Part shown: one piece after another, positions 1 through 8,475 of the stretch
Numbering within the stretch: the first letter of the stretch is position 1
Layout of the letters: each line of letters opens with the position of its first letter
Notes under the pieces: generated by a model
Told to the model about the DNA's origin: nothing
The model's database searches: none
Seen by the model: only the letters and a program-made list of their open reading frames with translations
NCBI GenBank assembly: GCA_019359075.1
Contig: JAHHIB010000022.1
Coordinates: 1 to 64,000 of the forward strand
From: Kalymmatonema hyalinum WJT4-NPBG1
GTDB lineage: Bacteria > Cyanobacteriota > Cyanobacteriia > Cyanobacteriales > Nostocaceae
Length of the DNA: 64,000 bases
Direction of reading: 5' to 3'
Position numbers and translations under genes: made by a program

Positions 1-51
1 TAGTGATGAATATTCCTCTTGTGTGAGGTTAACGATGTATTTTTCTGCCAT
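1..51 (-). CDS. IS630-type transposase, N-terminal fragment at window edge
   Basis: Reading the minus strand from an ATG at 51 gives 17 residues, starting MAEKYIVNLTQEEY, that run off the left edge. This opening resembles the N-terminus of IS630-family transposases common in cyanobacteria, just ahead of their helix-turn-helix region. Only the start is visible, so neither intactness nor the element's ends can be judged. If the assignment of positions 1-8566 to a nifD element is right, this insertion sequence lies inside that element. The family call rests on a very short segment. Confidence 0.5.
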   Translation of the reverse strand, partial: MAEKYIVNLTQEEYSSL

Positions 52-508
52 TTGTGAATACCGAGATTTTCAACTAGTTTCTCAGTAACCTGGACACCTG
101 TCAAAATCTCTGTGGTGAACTACTAGGGTGCGACGGTCTACCACTTCTTCTAAGATACAAGGGTGCGTTGTCGCACAAGGTAAGCGCACCACAATCTCAA
201 ACATCCCAAATATCCGACGCAAGCTGAACCTCACCACCGCCACCCCAATCTAACGGGTAAATCTGCTGCTGGATAATTTGACGTTATCTGCGCCCGCCTT
301 ACGGCGATCGCTTTGCGCCATCGCTCAACTTAGTCTTAAATCGACCACGTATATAAGTATATTTGTACTATTGACTGGGAGCGTTAGACCGCTCAAATTC
401 TGGTAGAGACAGTCCTTTAAGATTGTCGATAGGGTGGTCAAGCAGTTACATGATCGCAGTTAAAATATCGAAGAACAGATTAGACCATAAAGTTGGAACC
501 AACACTGA
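52..508. other. Intergenic stretch with degenerate coding traces
   Basis: No intact gene is visible. A minus-strand stretch at 197-283 reads as 28 uninterrupted codons ending in a stop, with a protein-like composition (ending EVQLASDIWDV), and may be the tail of a lost gene. The segment around 287-325 holds cyanobacterial HIP1-type GCGATCGC sequence. No promoter or RNA gene is recognised. Confidence 0.3.
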
Positions 509-1223
509 ATGATTCTCACTGTCAAGCAGTTACAGTCGATCATTGATATGAATCCTGTTGGTGATACATTCCCATATTTTGGTGGTTCGGAACAAGACAT
601 TGAGAATCATCTAAAGGCTGTTGTTGCCACACTTCGCCATTCGCCTTTGCTAGATGTGGAAGCAGAGTTTAACCACTACGGTAGTGGCTATGCTTCCTAT
701 GTCCATGTTTTTTGCGCTAAGAGTAATCGTCAATCTACTGTTCGTCGAGGTGATACAGATTGGATTGACGGTATCTCAGATCTTGCACCTATCCGTATAA
801 CCCTGGATTTAGTTAAAAGCAGCGCAATAAAGCTACAGCCTTTTTTTTGGCTTTTATCGGTAAAATAAGGGCTTTAGGGTTAGTACTGTGTGCCAAAATA
901 ACATCAAATTTTCTTGGTGCAAGATGTGAGGTATAGCAGTTTATTTGGCAAGACTAGCGCCAATTGCTACGTATGGTGTAGAACAAAGAACTAGGCATCT
1001 GCGAGAAGGTTCGCGAGGTTTTTTAGAAAGTCGGCATGTAGGGCAGCTTCCTAACGGTGACTGGTCAAATGAACTCTATAAGATTGTCACAACACTGGAA
1101 AATTTTGGATTTATCTTGCCGAGTTTAGAGGAGTTGTGTGAGCCACTTCCATTCAAAGCAAAAATTCCAACGATTTTTAACAGTGAATGTGTATTCGATG
1201 CGATATTTTACTGGGAAGATTGA
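509..1223 (+). pseudogene. Conserved hypothetical gene split by a small insertion
   Basis: Two open segments belong together. The first (from ATG 509) encodes a protein with ITLNQL-like opening chemistry, a GSGYASYV segment and DGI near codon 89. The second (reading from about 930) continues GIAVYLARLAPIATYG and ends in FDAIFYWED. They are in different frames, separated by a 154-bp insertion (776-929) with inverted ends. Removing 160 bp (770-929, the insertion plus one copy of the short GGTAT direct repeat) joins them into one frame of about 184 codons with no stop. I do not know the function; it resembles a cyanobacterial hypothetical family known to me only by pattern. As it stands the gene is broken; the fragments probably make no working protein. 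Confidence 0.7.
776..929. mobile_element. MITE-like insertion with 14-bp inverted ends
   Basis: The left end reads TCAGATCTTGCACC (776-789). The right end (916-929) is its reverse complement with one mismatch. GGTAT stands just outside both ends (770-774 and 930-934), as expected of a target duplication. The 154-bp body has no coding capacity. Excising element plus one repeat copy restores the reading frame of the surrounding gene, which is strong evidence that this is an insertion. The mobilising transposase family is not identified. Confidence 0.75.
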
Positions 1224-1369
1224 ATCTGTGCTTGTCGCTGCTTTCTTTCCATTCTCGTTGCCGTCCACACTGGCAACGAATCACGTAGGACTTACGCATT
1301 GACAAAAATCATCAAATATGAGTTTCATTTTTCGACTGTAATTAGATTTTAGGTGGTTCAAAGCATAAC

Positions 1370-1933
1370 TTACTCAAGCAACCAACCAAACAAGCCTTCT
1401 ACAGTAAGGTTGAAATCTTTAGCAAATTCTGGCACTGGCAAACGTGTTCCTGGTTCATCGTAAAAAGTGGCGCTTTGATCTGGCGGGTAAACAAACACAG
1501 ATTGTTCTTCTGGATCAATGAGCCATCCCATCTGAGTTCCATGCTTGAGACAATGCAGAATATTTTTGGTAACTTTAGTTTGGCTTTGGTCAGGAGATAG
1601 GATTTCGATTGTCCAATCTGGGGCAATTGAGAAGATGTTAGCAACCCCACCATTTTCCTTGCGTGGGATTCTTCCCCATAAAAACACTGAAATGTCAGGT
1701 ACAATTGAGCGTCCACCAAAGGTACAACGAAGTTCTGAGAAAGCTCGCGCAATCTGTTTGGATTTTACGACAAAGTTGATTGCAGGTGCTAACTCAGTTT
1801 GAATGACGCTATGTTCTCCTTGTGGCATTGGTTTTTGGATAATACGCCCATCAATATATTCACTGGCAGGTTCCGTCTCCGGCAGCTTTAGGAATTCTTC
1901 TAAAGTTATGAGTTTAGCAGGGATTTGTACCAT
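1370..1933 (-). CDS. Uma2 family endonuclease-like protein (DUF820)
   Basis: The 187-residue protein has the plan of the Uma2/DUF820 family, a PD-(D/E)XK-like fold abundant in cyanobacteria: LITLEEFLKLPE near residues 9-20, a YIDGRI strand, VPDISV at ~77-82, then DWTIEILSP at ~106-114, with acidic residues suited to metal binding. The length is normal. Its cellular substrate is unknown for the family. It stands alone on the minus strand between plus-strand genes inside the nifD element; the start ATG at 1933 fits family N-termini. Family assignment is firm, activity is inferred. Confidence 0.85.
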   Translation of the reverse strand: MVQIPAKLITLEEFLKLPETEPASEYIDGRIIQKPMPQGEHSVIQTELAPAINFVVKSKQIARAFSELRCTFGGRSIVPDISVFLWGRIPRKENGGVANIFSIAPDWTIEILSPDQSQTKVTKNILHCLKHGTQMGWLIDPEEQSVFVYPPDQSATFYDEPGTRLPVPEFAKDFNLTVEGLFGWLLE

Positions 1934-2121
1934 TTAAGGTTTTCTGAAGAGGGGTAAGTTGCACTGCTTTTATTTGTTATTCTACGAGATGGATATCGGA
2001 GTTAGCATACGCGAACAAATGGAACGAACCCTACCAGCGATTTGATACCATTAACAAAATAGGCGATTGCCCAAGGGGCACGCTACGCGATCGCACTCAT
2101 CAGCAGATTTGCAAAAACATT

Positions 2122-2700
2122 ATGGCAAAGGGTAAAAAAAGCAATCTTCAGTGGATTAAAGAAACGCTTGAACTAAAACCTGACCATCGCTGGGAATCTC
2201 CACCAGGTTACAAAATTTTTGTAGCAGATCGGGGGTCTGTTCGCTTCAATGTTCCCCAGAATTGGGTTTTTGAGCCACAAGAAAAATCGTTCAAGTTCCT
2301 CGATAGAAAACCGCCGGACGATGATTGCTGCCTGGAAGTCTCTTTCAATCGCTTGCCATCTAATGACTGGAGCCAGTTTCCGTTAAAATCAGCTTTGAAG
2401 AAAGTGATAGAAGATGACAGTCGTAACCCTATTGAGAGGGGAGAAATCGTCACCATCAAGCGCCAAACTGCCAAAATTGTCTGGGCAGAGATTAAGTTTA
2501 TCGACACCCAGGAAGAACCACGCGAAGCTTTTTCGCGGACTTGCATTGCTTTGGGGTCGAATGTTCAGTGCTTGATTACATTCGATTATTGGGCAGATCA
2601 AGCTATTGGGCTAACACCCGTTTGGGATGAAGTGATGCGTAGTCTCACACTAGGGTTGTATATCCGTGATCCAATTACTGGTGTAGCTTTCCCAGACTGA
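2122..2700 (+). CDS. Conserved hypothetical protein, 192 aa
   Basis: A soluble protein of 192 residues with no signal peptide or membrane segment. It opens with a basic, lysine-rich stretch (MAKGKKSNLQW), followed by alternating short strands and aromatic residues (SVRFNVPQNWVFEP, then CCLEVSFNRLP), and ends in TLGLYIRDPITGVAFPD. The mix of VPQNW and a late DEVMRSLTL helix recalls the PsbP/Mog1/DcrB-like fold, but I cannot confirm that by eye. The ATG at 2122 is the only good start. It lies inside the nifD element with no co-directional neighbour closer than 200 bp. Function unknown. Confidence 0.7.
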   Translation: MAKGKKSNLQWIKETLELKPDHRWESPPGYKIFVADRGSVRFNVPQNWVFEPQEKSFKFLDRKPPDDDCCLEVSFNRLPSNDWSQFPLKSALKKVIEDDSRNPIERGEIVTIKRQTAKIVWAEIKFIDTQEEPREAFSRTCIALGSNVQCLITFDYWADQAIGLTPVWDEVMRSLTLGLYIRDPITGVAFPD

Positions 2701-2901
2701 ACCACAAGGTAGTAGGGATAATTCATGTAGACACAACAGTGCGATGTCTACGACGGGCTACGCCTACGCCTTTCACATAGATCCTTAAATATACAGTGGC
2801 TTTCTGCAAAGTTGAGGGGATGTTTACAACGGTTTACGCTTATGCATTTTACTGAATTTTCAGCTTTTTTATAATATGGATGGATAACTTACAAATAGCT
2901 T

Positions 2902-3126
2902 ATGGACTACCACGACATTATCACGATTGAACCAGGAAAGCGTAGCGGAAAACCTTGCATCCGAGGTATGCGAATAACTGTATACGATGTCTTGGAATAT
3001 CTCGCAGGTGGTATGAGTGAGGCGGAGATTCTGGAAGATTTTTCTGAACTCACTTCTGAGGATATTAAGGCTTGCCTTGCTTTCGCTGCTGATCGTGAGA
3101 AAAAGCTATTTGTGGTGTCGCTGTGA
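2902..3126 (+). CDS. DUF433 antitoxin-like protein
   Basis: A 74-residue protein matching the DUF433 family throughout: the opening YHDIITIEPGKRSGKPCIRG, then MRITVYDVLEYLAGG and a helical helix-turn-helix-like part (MSEAEILEDFSELTSEDIKA). DUF433 proteins are usually paired with a PIN-fold DUF5615 partner and are thought to be DNA-binding antitoxins. Here the pair is intact: the stop overlaps the GTG start of the next gene, so the two are probably translationally coupled. Autoregulation of the pair is likely by analogy, though no operator is visible upstream. Confidence 0.85.
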   Translation: MDYHDIITIEPGKRSGKPCIRGMRITVYDVLEYLAGGMSEAEILEDFSELTSEDIKACLAFAADREKKLFVVSL

Positions 3127-3455
3127 AACTGCTTTTAGACGAAAACCAGTCTGACCGGATTATTCCTAAAATTATAGATTTGTATCCCAACTCAGAACAC
3201 GTTAAGACCTTGAGGTTGGTTAATAGTGATGATGTGGTTATCTGGGAATTTGCGAAATCGAATGATTTTGTGATTGTTTCTAAAGACTCTGATTTTCATC
3301 AACGTAGTCTTCTCTATGCTCATCCACCAAAATTTATCTATCTTCGCATTGGCAATAGCCCAACATCTAAAATTGTTCAAATTATGCGAGATAAGTTTGA
3401 CACAATCAGCAGGTTTGTAGATAGTGAAGTGGAAAGTATTTTGGTATTGATGTAG
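3123..3455 (+). CDS. DUF5615 PIN-like toxin
   Basis: The 110-residue protein starts MKLLLDENQSDRI, with the DEN motif of DUF5615 (Mut7-C/PIN-like) proteins, and continues with IVSKDSDFHQRS (~54-65) and FIYLRIGNS (~76-84). These acidic positions fit a PIN-type ribonuclease site. GTG start at 3123 overlaps the DUF433 stop by 4 bases. The pair forms a small toxin-antitoxin module by family context; RNase activity for this particular protein is inference. Complete length for the family. Confidence 0.85.
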   Translation: MKLLLDENQSDRIIPKIIDLYPNSEHVKTLRLVNSDDVVIWEFAKSNDFVIVSKDSDFHQRSLLYAHPPKFIYLRIGNSPTSKIVQIMRDKFDTISRFVDSEVESILVLM

Positions 3456-3772
3456 GTTGAATATAGAGTTGAATACTGGTTTGAGCGATGGCACGGAGTG
3501 CCCGCCAGAGGCGATCGCATCTCACATACAATTCCAACCCTAACGCAGTGGCTGTGTGTTTTGAGGTGATGTATGACGCCAAGCCGCCCTGCGTATACGT
3601 GCATTTTGAAACACACAGTGCCTTATCGAATTGAAGCGATGATATTTATTTAAGGACTAGTACAGCACGGCAGCACCTCCAGTAGTTGAGAGAGCAGTTT
3701 GCGGGCAACTAATTACACAGGAAAAAGCCAGTATAATATTAGAGGGTAAGTCTATTTACGGAAAAGGTGAGT
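3456..3772. other. Intergenic spacer before the helicase
   Basis: No gene seen. It contains an imperfect inverted repeat (GTGTGTTTTGA near 3554 and TTTTGAAACACAC near 3604) that could form a hairpin, and an AT-rich stretch (TATAATATT, ~3731-3739) that could serve as a -10 region for the helicase reading frame about 35 bases further on. Both are weak calls. Confidence 0.3.
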
Positions 3773-4117
3773 ATGCGACAGTCAGCTTCAGGCTCTCAAC
3801 AAAACCTTGCTCAAAAAATTGCAAAGTGGAAAGCTGGACTGGCTGACTTAGGACGACGAAATCCTCTCATCAAGCTCCGGCAAGATAGTCCTCGAACTTT
3901 AGAAATTCTGACAGAGGAACCAGATATTCTCTTCAAAAACCTGACAGAAGAGAAGAAATCACTGACTTTTCAACTGCTTGATAGCGAGTATCAAGATATT
4001 TCCCAATCGAACAAGACCAAAGCATTACCAGCCCAAAGAAATCCTCTCGAATTAAGAACTCGTCAAACAGGTCATGAGCAACTCACCCAATTTTGCAAGC
4101 AATTAGCGGGGATTTAA
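3773..4117 (+). pseudogene. N-terminal DUF4011 fragment of the helicase gene
   Basis: About 114 codons from ATG 3773 (a GTG at 3767 is also possible). The text KIAKWKAGLADLGRRNPLIK, then ILTEEPDILFKNL and NPLELRTRQTGHEQL, is the start of the DUF4011 domain that heads many COG1112-type SF1 helicases. The frame then runs into a stop at 4115. The next reading frame picks up at about 4078 with ATHPILQAISGD, the sequence expected just before the helicase core. The DUF4011 centre, normally some 200-250 residues, is missing. A deletion with a frameshift at about 4071-4085 explains this. The fragment alone is unlikely to function. Confidence 0.7.
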
Positions 4118-7100
4118 GTACTTATCAGTCTAACTATAAAGAACCACTGCCTGCATCTGCTCTAGATTCACAAGTTAAACCTGAACGAATATTTCAAATT
4201 CTTGATGCTGATTCTAGCCAGCAAGTCGTTATTGAAGCAGCAAAGGCTGGTTCTAGCTTTGTGGTTCAAGGACCACCAGGAACAGGCAAAAGTCAAACTA
4301 TTGTGAATATGATTGCTGAACTGGTTGGCGATGGCAAATCAGTTTTATTAGTTGCAGAAAAAGAGACAGCATTAAGTGTTGTATATAAACGTATGGCTGA
4401 ATGTGGTTTAGACCACATATGTCTTAATCTCCACCACAGTGGTACAACAGATAAACGGGTACTTGTCAATAATTTATCGAGAACTATTGATTATCTTTCA
4501 CAAATATCTAGTGTTGAAAATCATCATCTCTTCTATGAGCGTCTTATTTCTACTCGAAAATCATTAAATTCATATCTCATAAGTTTACACGCAAAAGAGA
4601 AGCCTCTAGAGCAATCACCATTCGAAATATTTGGTGAAGTTTTGAGAAAAGAACGCGAAGGGATTCCCAACATCAATGTTATATTTTCTAACTTCAATCA
4701 ATGGACTCCAAATAGATTACAAGAAGCAAAAGATTTATTAAATGAGTTGGCGAAATTTCTGCCATTTTTTCAAGAAGAGAAAACAACTATTTGGTCAAAA
4801 AGTTCTCTTGAGTCTTATTCCTATGAACTTGAATTAGAAATCAGGGAAAAAATAGAGGAATTTCAGCAAGCAATTTCTGCAACTAAAAATATTAATCAAG
4901 AATTGCAAGCGATACAAGTTCAACCTTTATTGAATCTAAAGTCTCTAGAAACCTGTTATCCAGCCCTAGCTCACGTCCTAAAAGCTCCAACCAATCTACC
5001 AGAAAACTGGACTGGAGTAGATATCTCTATTGCTCAGAAAGCTTTCACTCTTCTAAAAACAGACGTTCAAGAGATTGAAAAAAATAAGCTTTCGCCAGAG
5101 GCGCAAAATTTACTGAGTCAACTTTCTTCATTTCTCCCATTTTTAAGAGGAGAAAAAACAACTATTTGGGCACAAAGCACTTTAAAGTCTTGCTCAGAGA
5201 CGGTGGAGTTAGAAATCAATCAGAAAATCGAGAAATTTCAACAAGCGATTTCTTTGATTCAAACAGCTAGCCAACAGCTTCAAAGGACTCTAAAAATTCA
5301 GCCTTTATTAACTTTAGGAGATATAGAAGCTTGCTGTCCTGCTCTTAATCATATACTGAAAGCTCCATCAGATGTACCTGATAATTGGACTGAAGTCAAT
5401 ACCTTAACTGCTCAGAATGCGTTGGCTAAATTGAAAGCAGATGTTAATTTATTGGAAGAAAATGAGCCTTTCCTAAAACAAAAATATCACCCCGAATTGT
5501 TTTCTTCAGAATTACCTGCCTTAGCCAATAGGTATCAGAGATATCATCGCTTTTGGTTGATCCGAATTTTTAATCCCAGATACAGGCGTGATGCCAAACT
5601 TTTGAAGAAACTACGCACTAATGAAGGGCAAGTTTCACATAATGAATTAAAACGTGATTTAGCACAAGCTGTTCAAGTACAAGCTGCACGAAACGAACTA
5701 TATCAAAGCAATTACCCAGCCCGTCAGGTTTTTGGATCTTTATTTAACCCGGAAGTTTCTAGCGAGACAGAATTAGGAAAAATTGAACAAGCTTTAAGTT
5801 GGCTGACTAATTTACAACAGTATTCGCTTCCTGCTGATTCTGTCCAGCGCATTATTGATTCTCCCTCCAAGCGACGCGAACTAGCTGAATCAGTTAAGAA
5901 ACTTGAACCCCTTTCTGAAGATATTAGGCAGGGCATCAATTTTTTACTTTTATACTTTAATGAGAATGATATTTTGGGGCAAGATCTGGCTGATAATCAA
6001 ATTTTATTTACCGACTTGGCAAATTTTTTAAACAAAGCTAAATCCAACTTACCCGACTTCCGCAAATGGTTGACATACAAAGAAATCTGTAGGCGACTAG
6101 AAAGTTTACGAGTTCAAAATTTCTTAGATGCTTTGCGCGACAATAAACCGAATCCTATCGAGTCTCTACAAAATAAGCTAAATCAAATTAACTACCAGCC
6201 TCGTCAGGTTTTTGGATCTTTATTTAACCCGGAAGTCTCTAGTCAAGTAGAGTTGACACCAATTGAGCAAGCTTTGAATTGGTTGGCTGGCTTACAAAAC
6301 CATTCGCTTCCTGCTGATTCAGTGCAGCACATTATTGATTCCCCCTCCAAGCGGCACGAACTGACTAAATTAGTTAAGAAACTTGAGTTAATTCATGGCA
6401 GTATCAGGCAAGGATTAGATTTTTTGCTATCGCACTTTGACGAAAGTAACATTACAGATTCTTACTTACCTCGCCATCAAATTCCCTTTGCCGAACTAGA
6501 AAAGTTCTTGAATCTGGCTCAATCTGAACTACCTTATTTCCAAGAATGGTTAACCTACAAAGAAACTTATAAAAAGCTCGAAAATCTGGGAGCTAAAAAA
6601 TTTTTAGATGCTTTACGTGAGAACAAACTCGATTCCAAACTTTGGTTTTCAGTCCTAGAGAAACTGATTTACCAAACCTGCCTTGATGCAATTTTTGCAA
6701 GAAAGCCTGAGTTGAAAAATTTTAACCTTGAAGTACACGAACGGCAAATTAAGGAGTTTTCTCAGCTCGATTATCACCAGCTAGAGGCTGCTAGAAAACG
6801 CCTAAAACAGCTTCATGTGCAACGCTGGCAAAAGTGGGAAAAAACTTCTCAGGCTCAAATTGAGTTGCCAAAACTGAAGAAAGAAGCAACTAAGAAAAGA
6901 CTACATTTGCCCATCCGTAAACTTCTCAACGACACACAAAAGGGAATACCAAATCTGGTCAAAGCCTTAAAGCCTTGTTGGATGATGAGTCCGCTCTCGG
7001 TTAGTCAATATATTAATGCGGATGTAATTCATTTTGATGTTCTCATTTTCGATGAAGCATCTCAGCTTCGCACAGAGGATGTTGTTCCTTCGATTATCCG

Positions 7101-8265
7101 TTCTAATCAAGTTATTATAATTGGTGATAGAAAGCAACTACCTCCTACGTCATTCTTCGTAACCGGAGACAGCGAAGAAAGCGAAGACGATTTAAATGAT
7201 GAAGATGATGCACGCTATGAAAGCGTTTTAGATGAATGTTCAAATTTCATGTTTGGGCGCACGCTAAAATGGCACTACCGAAGTCAAGATGAGCGTTTGA
7301 TAGCTTTCTCTAATAAGCATTTTTACTGCAACGAATTAGTTACATTTCCAAACCCAGTTCAAAATCCAGATTTGGGAGTGTGGTTTAAGTATGTTCCAGA
7401 TGGCGTATATGATCGCGGTGGACGCAGAGATAATCGACGCGAAGCACAAGTGGTTGCTCAATTGGCGTTAGAGCATTTTCAACGTTTTCCTGACCAATCT
7501 CTCGGTATAGTCGCGTTTAGCGAGCCTCAAGCTAATGCCATTCAAGAACAAATTGAGATTTTGGGCAAAGACTATCCAGATTTGGAGACATTTTGCAACG
7601 ATAATTCACCTCGGTTTTTTCTCAAAGCACTGGAAACCATCCAAGGTGATGAGCGAGATGTAATTTTACTCAGCGTTGGGTATGCTCGTGACTCTCAAGG
7701 TAAGTTTTCTCTTATCTTTGGTCCCCTGAATAAGCAAGGTGGAGAACGACGGCTTAATGTAGCTGTCACGCGAGCAAAAAGCAAGATTACACTCGTTTCT
7801 TCTATAGAGGCTGGTGACATTGATCTAACACGCACCCAAAGTAAAGGCGTAAAAGCACTACGTGATTACTTGGAATATGCAGCGAGTGGTGGAGAACGAC
7901 TGCAAGGTAACTCCTACAAAGATACCCTCGACTTTGACTCGCCATTTGAACAAGATGTTTACCATGCCTTAGTCCAGCAGGGATACACTATCCGCACCCA
8001 AGTTGGATGCTCAGGATACCGGATTGACCTAGCAGTCGTCAACAACAATCGCCCAGGCGAATTTTTACTGGGGATTGAGTGTGATGGTGCATCTTATCAT
8101 AGTTCACCCACTGCAAGAGATCGCGATCGCCTCAGACAACAGGTGCTTGAAAGGCTAGGTTGGAAAATTCACCGGATTTGGTCAACAGACTGGTTTCGTA
8201 ACAAACCTGCTCAAGTTCGTCTGTTGCTCGAAAGGATTAAACAACTACAACAAATGAATAGCTAA
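4093..8265 (+). CDS. SF1 (COG1112-type) helicase with C-terminal Vsr-like nuclease domain
   Basis: A 1390-residue frame. Walker A GPPGTGKSQ lies near residue 60. Walker B LIFDEASQ comes only near residue 985, followed by GDRKQLPP, IQGDERDVILL and LNVAVTRAKSK (motifs III-VI). The last ~110 residues (FEQDVYHALVQQGY, YRIDLAVV, GIECDGASYHSS, RLGWKIHRIWSTDW) form a REase_MTES_1575/Vsr-like nuclease domain. The ~900-residue insert between the Walker motifs contains two internal tandem duplications. The listed start is TTG; the frame is open from 4078 and has no convincing start of its own, because the natural N-terminus lies in the frameshifted fragment upstream. Such helicase-nucleases are often found in defence islands; a defence role here is inference. 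It may be a recently damaged gene. Confidence 0.8.
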   Translation: MQAISGDLSTYQSNYKEPLPASALDSQVKPERIFQILDADSSQQVVIEAAKAGSSFVVQGPPGTGKSQTIVNMIAELVGDGKSVLLVAEKETALSVVYKRMAECGLDHICLNLHHSGTTDKRVLVNNLSRTIDYLSQISSVENHHLFYERLISTRKSLNSYLISLHAKEKPLEQSPFEIFGEVLRKEREGIPNINVIFSNFNQWTPNRLQEAKDLLNELAKFLPFFQEEKTTIWSKSSLESYSYELELEIREKIEEFQQAISATKNINQELQAIQVQPLLNLKSLETCYPALAHVLKAPTNLPENWTGVDISIAQKAFTLLKTDVQEIEKNKLSPEAQNLLSQLSSFLPFLRGEKTTIWAQSTLKSCSETVELEINQKIEKFQQAISLIQTASQQLQRTLKIQPLLTLGDIEACCPALNHILKAPSDVPDNWTEVNTLTAQNALAKLKADVNLLEENEPFLKQKYHPELFSSELPALANRYQRYHRFWLIRIFNPRYRRDAKLLKKLRTNEGQVSHNELKRDLAQAVQVQAARNELYQSNYPARQVFGSLFNPEVSSETELGKIEQALSWLTNLQQYSLPADSVQRIIDSPSKRRELAESVKKLEPLSEDIRQGINFLLLYFNENDILGQDLADNQILFTDLANFLNKAKSNLPDFRKWLTYKEICRRLESLRVQNFLDALRDNKPNPIESLQNKLNQINYQPRQVFGSLFNPEVSSQVELTPIEQALNWLAGLQNHSLPADSVQHIIDSPSKRHELTKLVKKLELIHGSIRQGLDFLLSHFDESNITDSYLPRHQIPFAELEKFLNLAQSELPYFQEWLTYKETYKKLENLGAKKFLDALRENKLDSKLWFSVLEKLIYQTCLDAIFARKPELKNFNLEVHERQIKEFSQLDYHQLEAARKRLKQLHVQRWQKWEKTSQAQIELPKLKKEATKKRLHLPIRKLLNDTQKGIPNLVKALKPCWMMSPLSVSQYINADVIHFDVLIFDEASQLRTEDVVPSIIRSNQVIIIGDRKQLPPTSFFVTGDSEESEDDLNDEDDARYESVLDECSNFMFGRTLKWHYRSQDERLIAFSNKHFYCNELVTFPNPVQNPDLGVWFKYVPDGVYDRGGRRDNRREAQVVAQLALEHFQRFPDQSLGIVAFSEPQANAIQEQIEILGKDYPDLETFCNDNSPRFFLKALETIQGDERDVILLSVGYARDSQGKFSLIFGPLNKQGGERRLNVAVTRAKSKITLVSSIEAGDIDLTRTQSKGVKALRDYLEYAASGGERLQGNSYKDTLDFDSPFEQDVYHALVQQGYTIRTQVGCSGYRIDLAVVNNNRPGEFLLGIECDGASYHSSPTARDRDRLRQQVLERLGWKIHRIWSTDWFRNKPAQVRLLLERIKQLQQMNS
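4750..5460 (+). repeat. Internal duplication A in the helicase
   Basis: Two consecutive coding blocks of about 375 bases (roughly 4750-5125 and 5126-5460) encode related ~115-residue units. Each has FLPF..EEKTTIW/GEKTTIW at the start, EIEEFQQAIS-like text in the middle, and LKAP..(L/V)P(E/D)NWT(G/E)V at the end. This points to segmental duplication within the helicase insert. Confidence 0.75.
5710..6650 (+). repeat. Internal duplication B in the helicase
   Basis: Two units with a period of about 480 bases. Both begin with the same DNA run, CGTCAGGTTTTTGGATCTTT (from about 5723 and 6203), which continues identical for further bases. They encode RQVFGSLFNPEVSS, then SLPADSVQ.IIDSPSKR and a closing FLDALR.NK. 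The near-identical DNA at the unit starts suggests the duplication is recent or maintained by recombination. Confidence 0.85.
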
Positions 8266-8475
8266 TTTTATAGATTTGTCTTCAGGCAATGTCTACGGCG
8301 ATCGCACTCCCACGCTATATATATTTAGTCTAATAAAATATCATTTAAAAAAGTTTTTAAATTTACAGTTTTTTTTGAACGCAGATTTCATTGAATCCAA
8401 AAACTAGACAGAATAAGACTTCTATCTGACTAACTATCAAAGATATATTTTTATTAGGGAGTCTACAACTCATAT
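8266..8475. other. Terminal non-coding part of the nifD element
   Basis: AT-rich stretch between the helicase stop and the out-of-frame nifD stop. It holds one HIP1 site (8299-8306) and a poly-A/T region (8335-8370). No gene or clear terminator seen. Confidence 0.4.
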
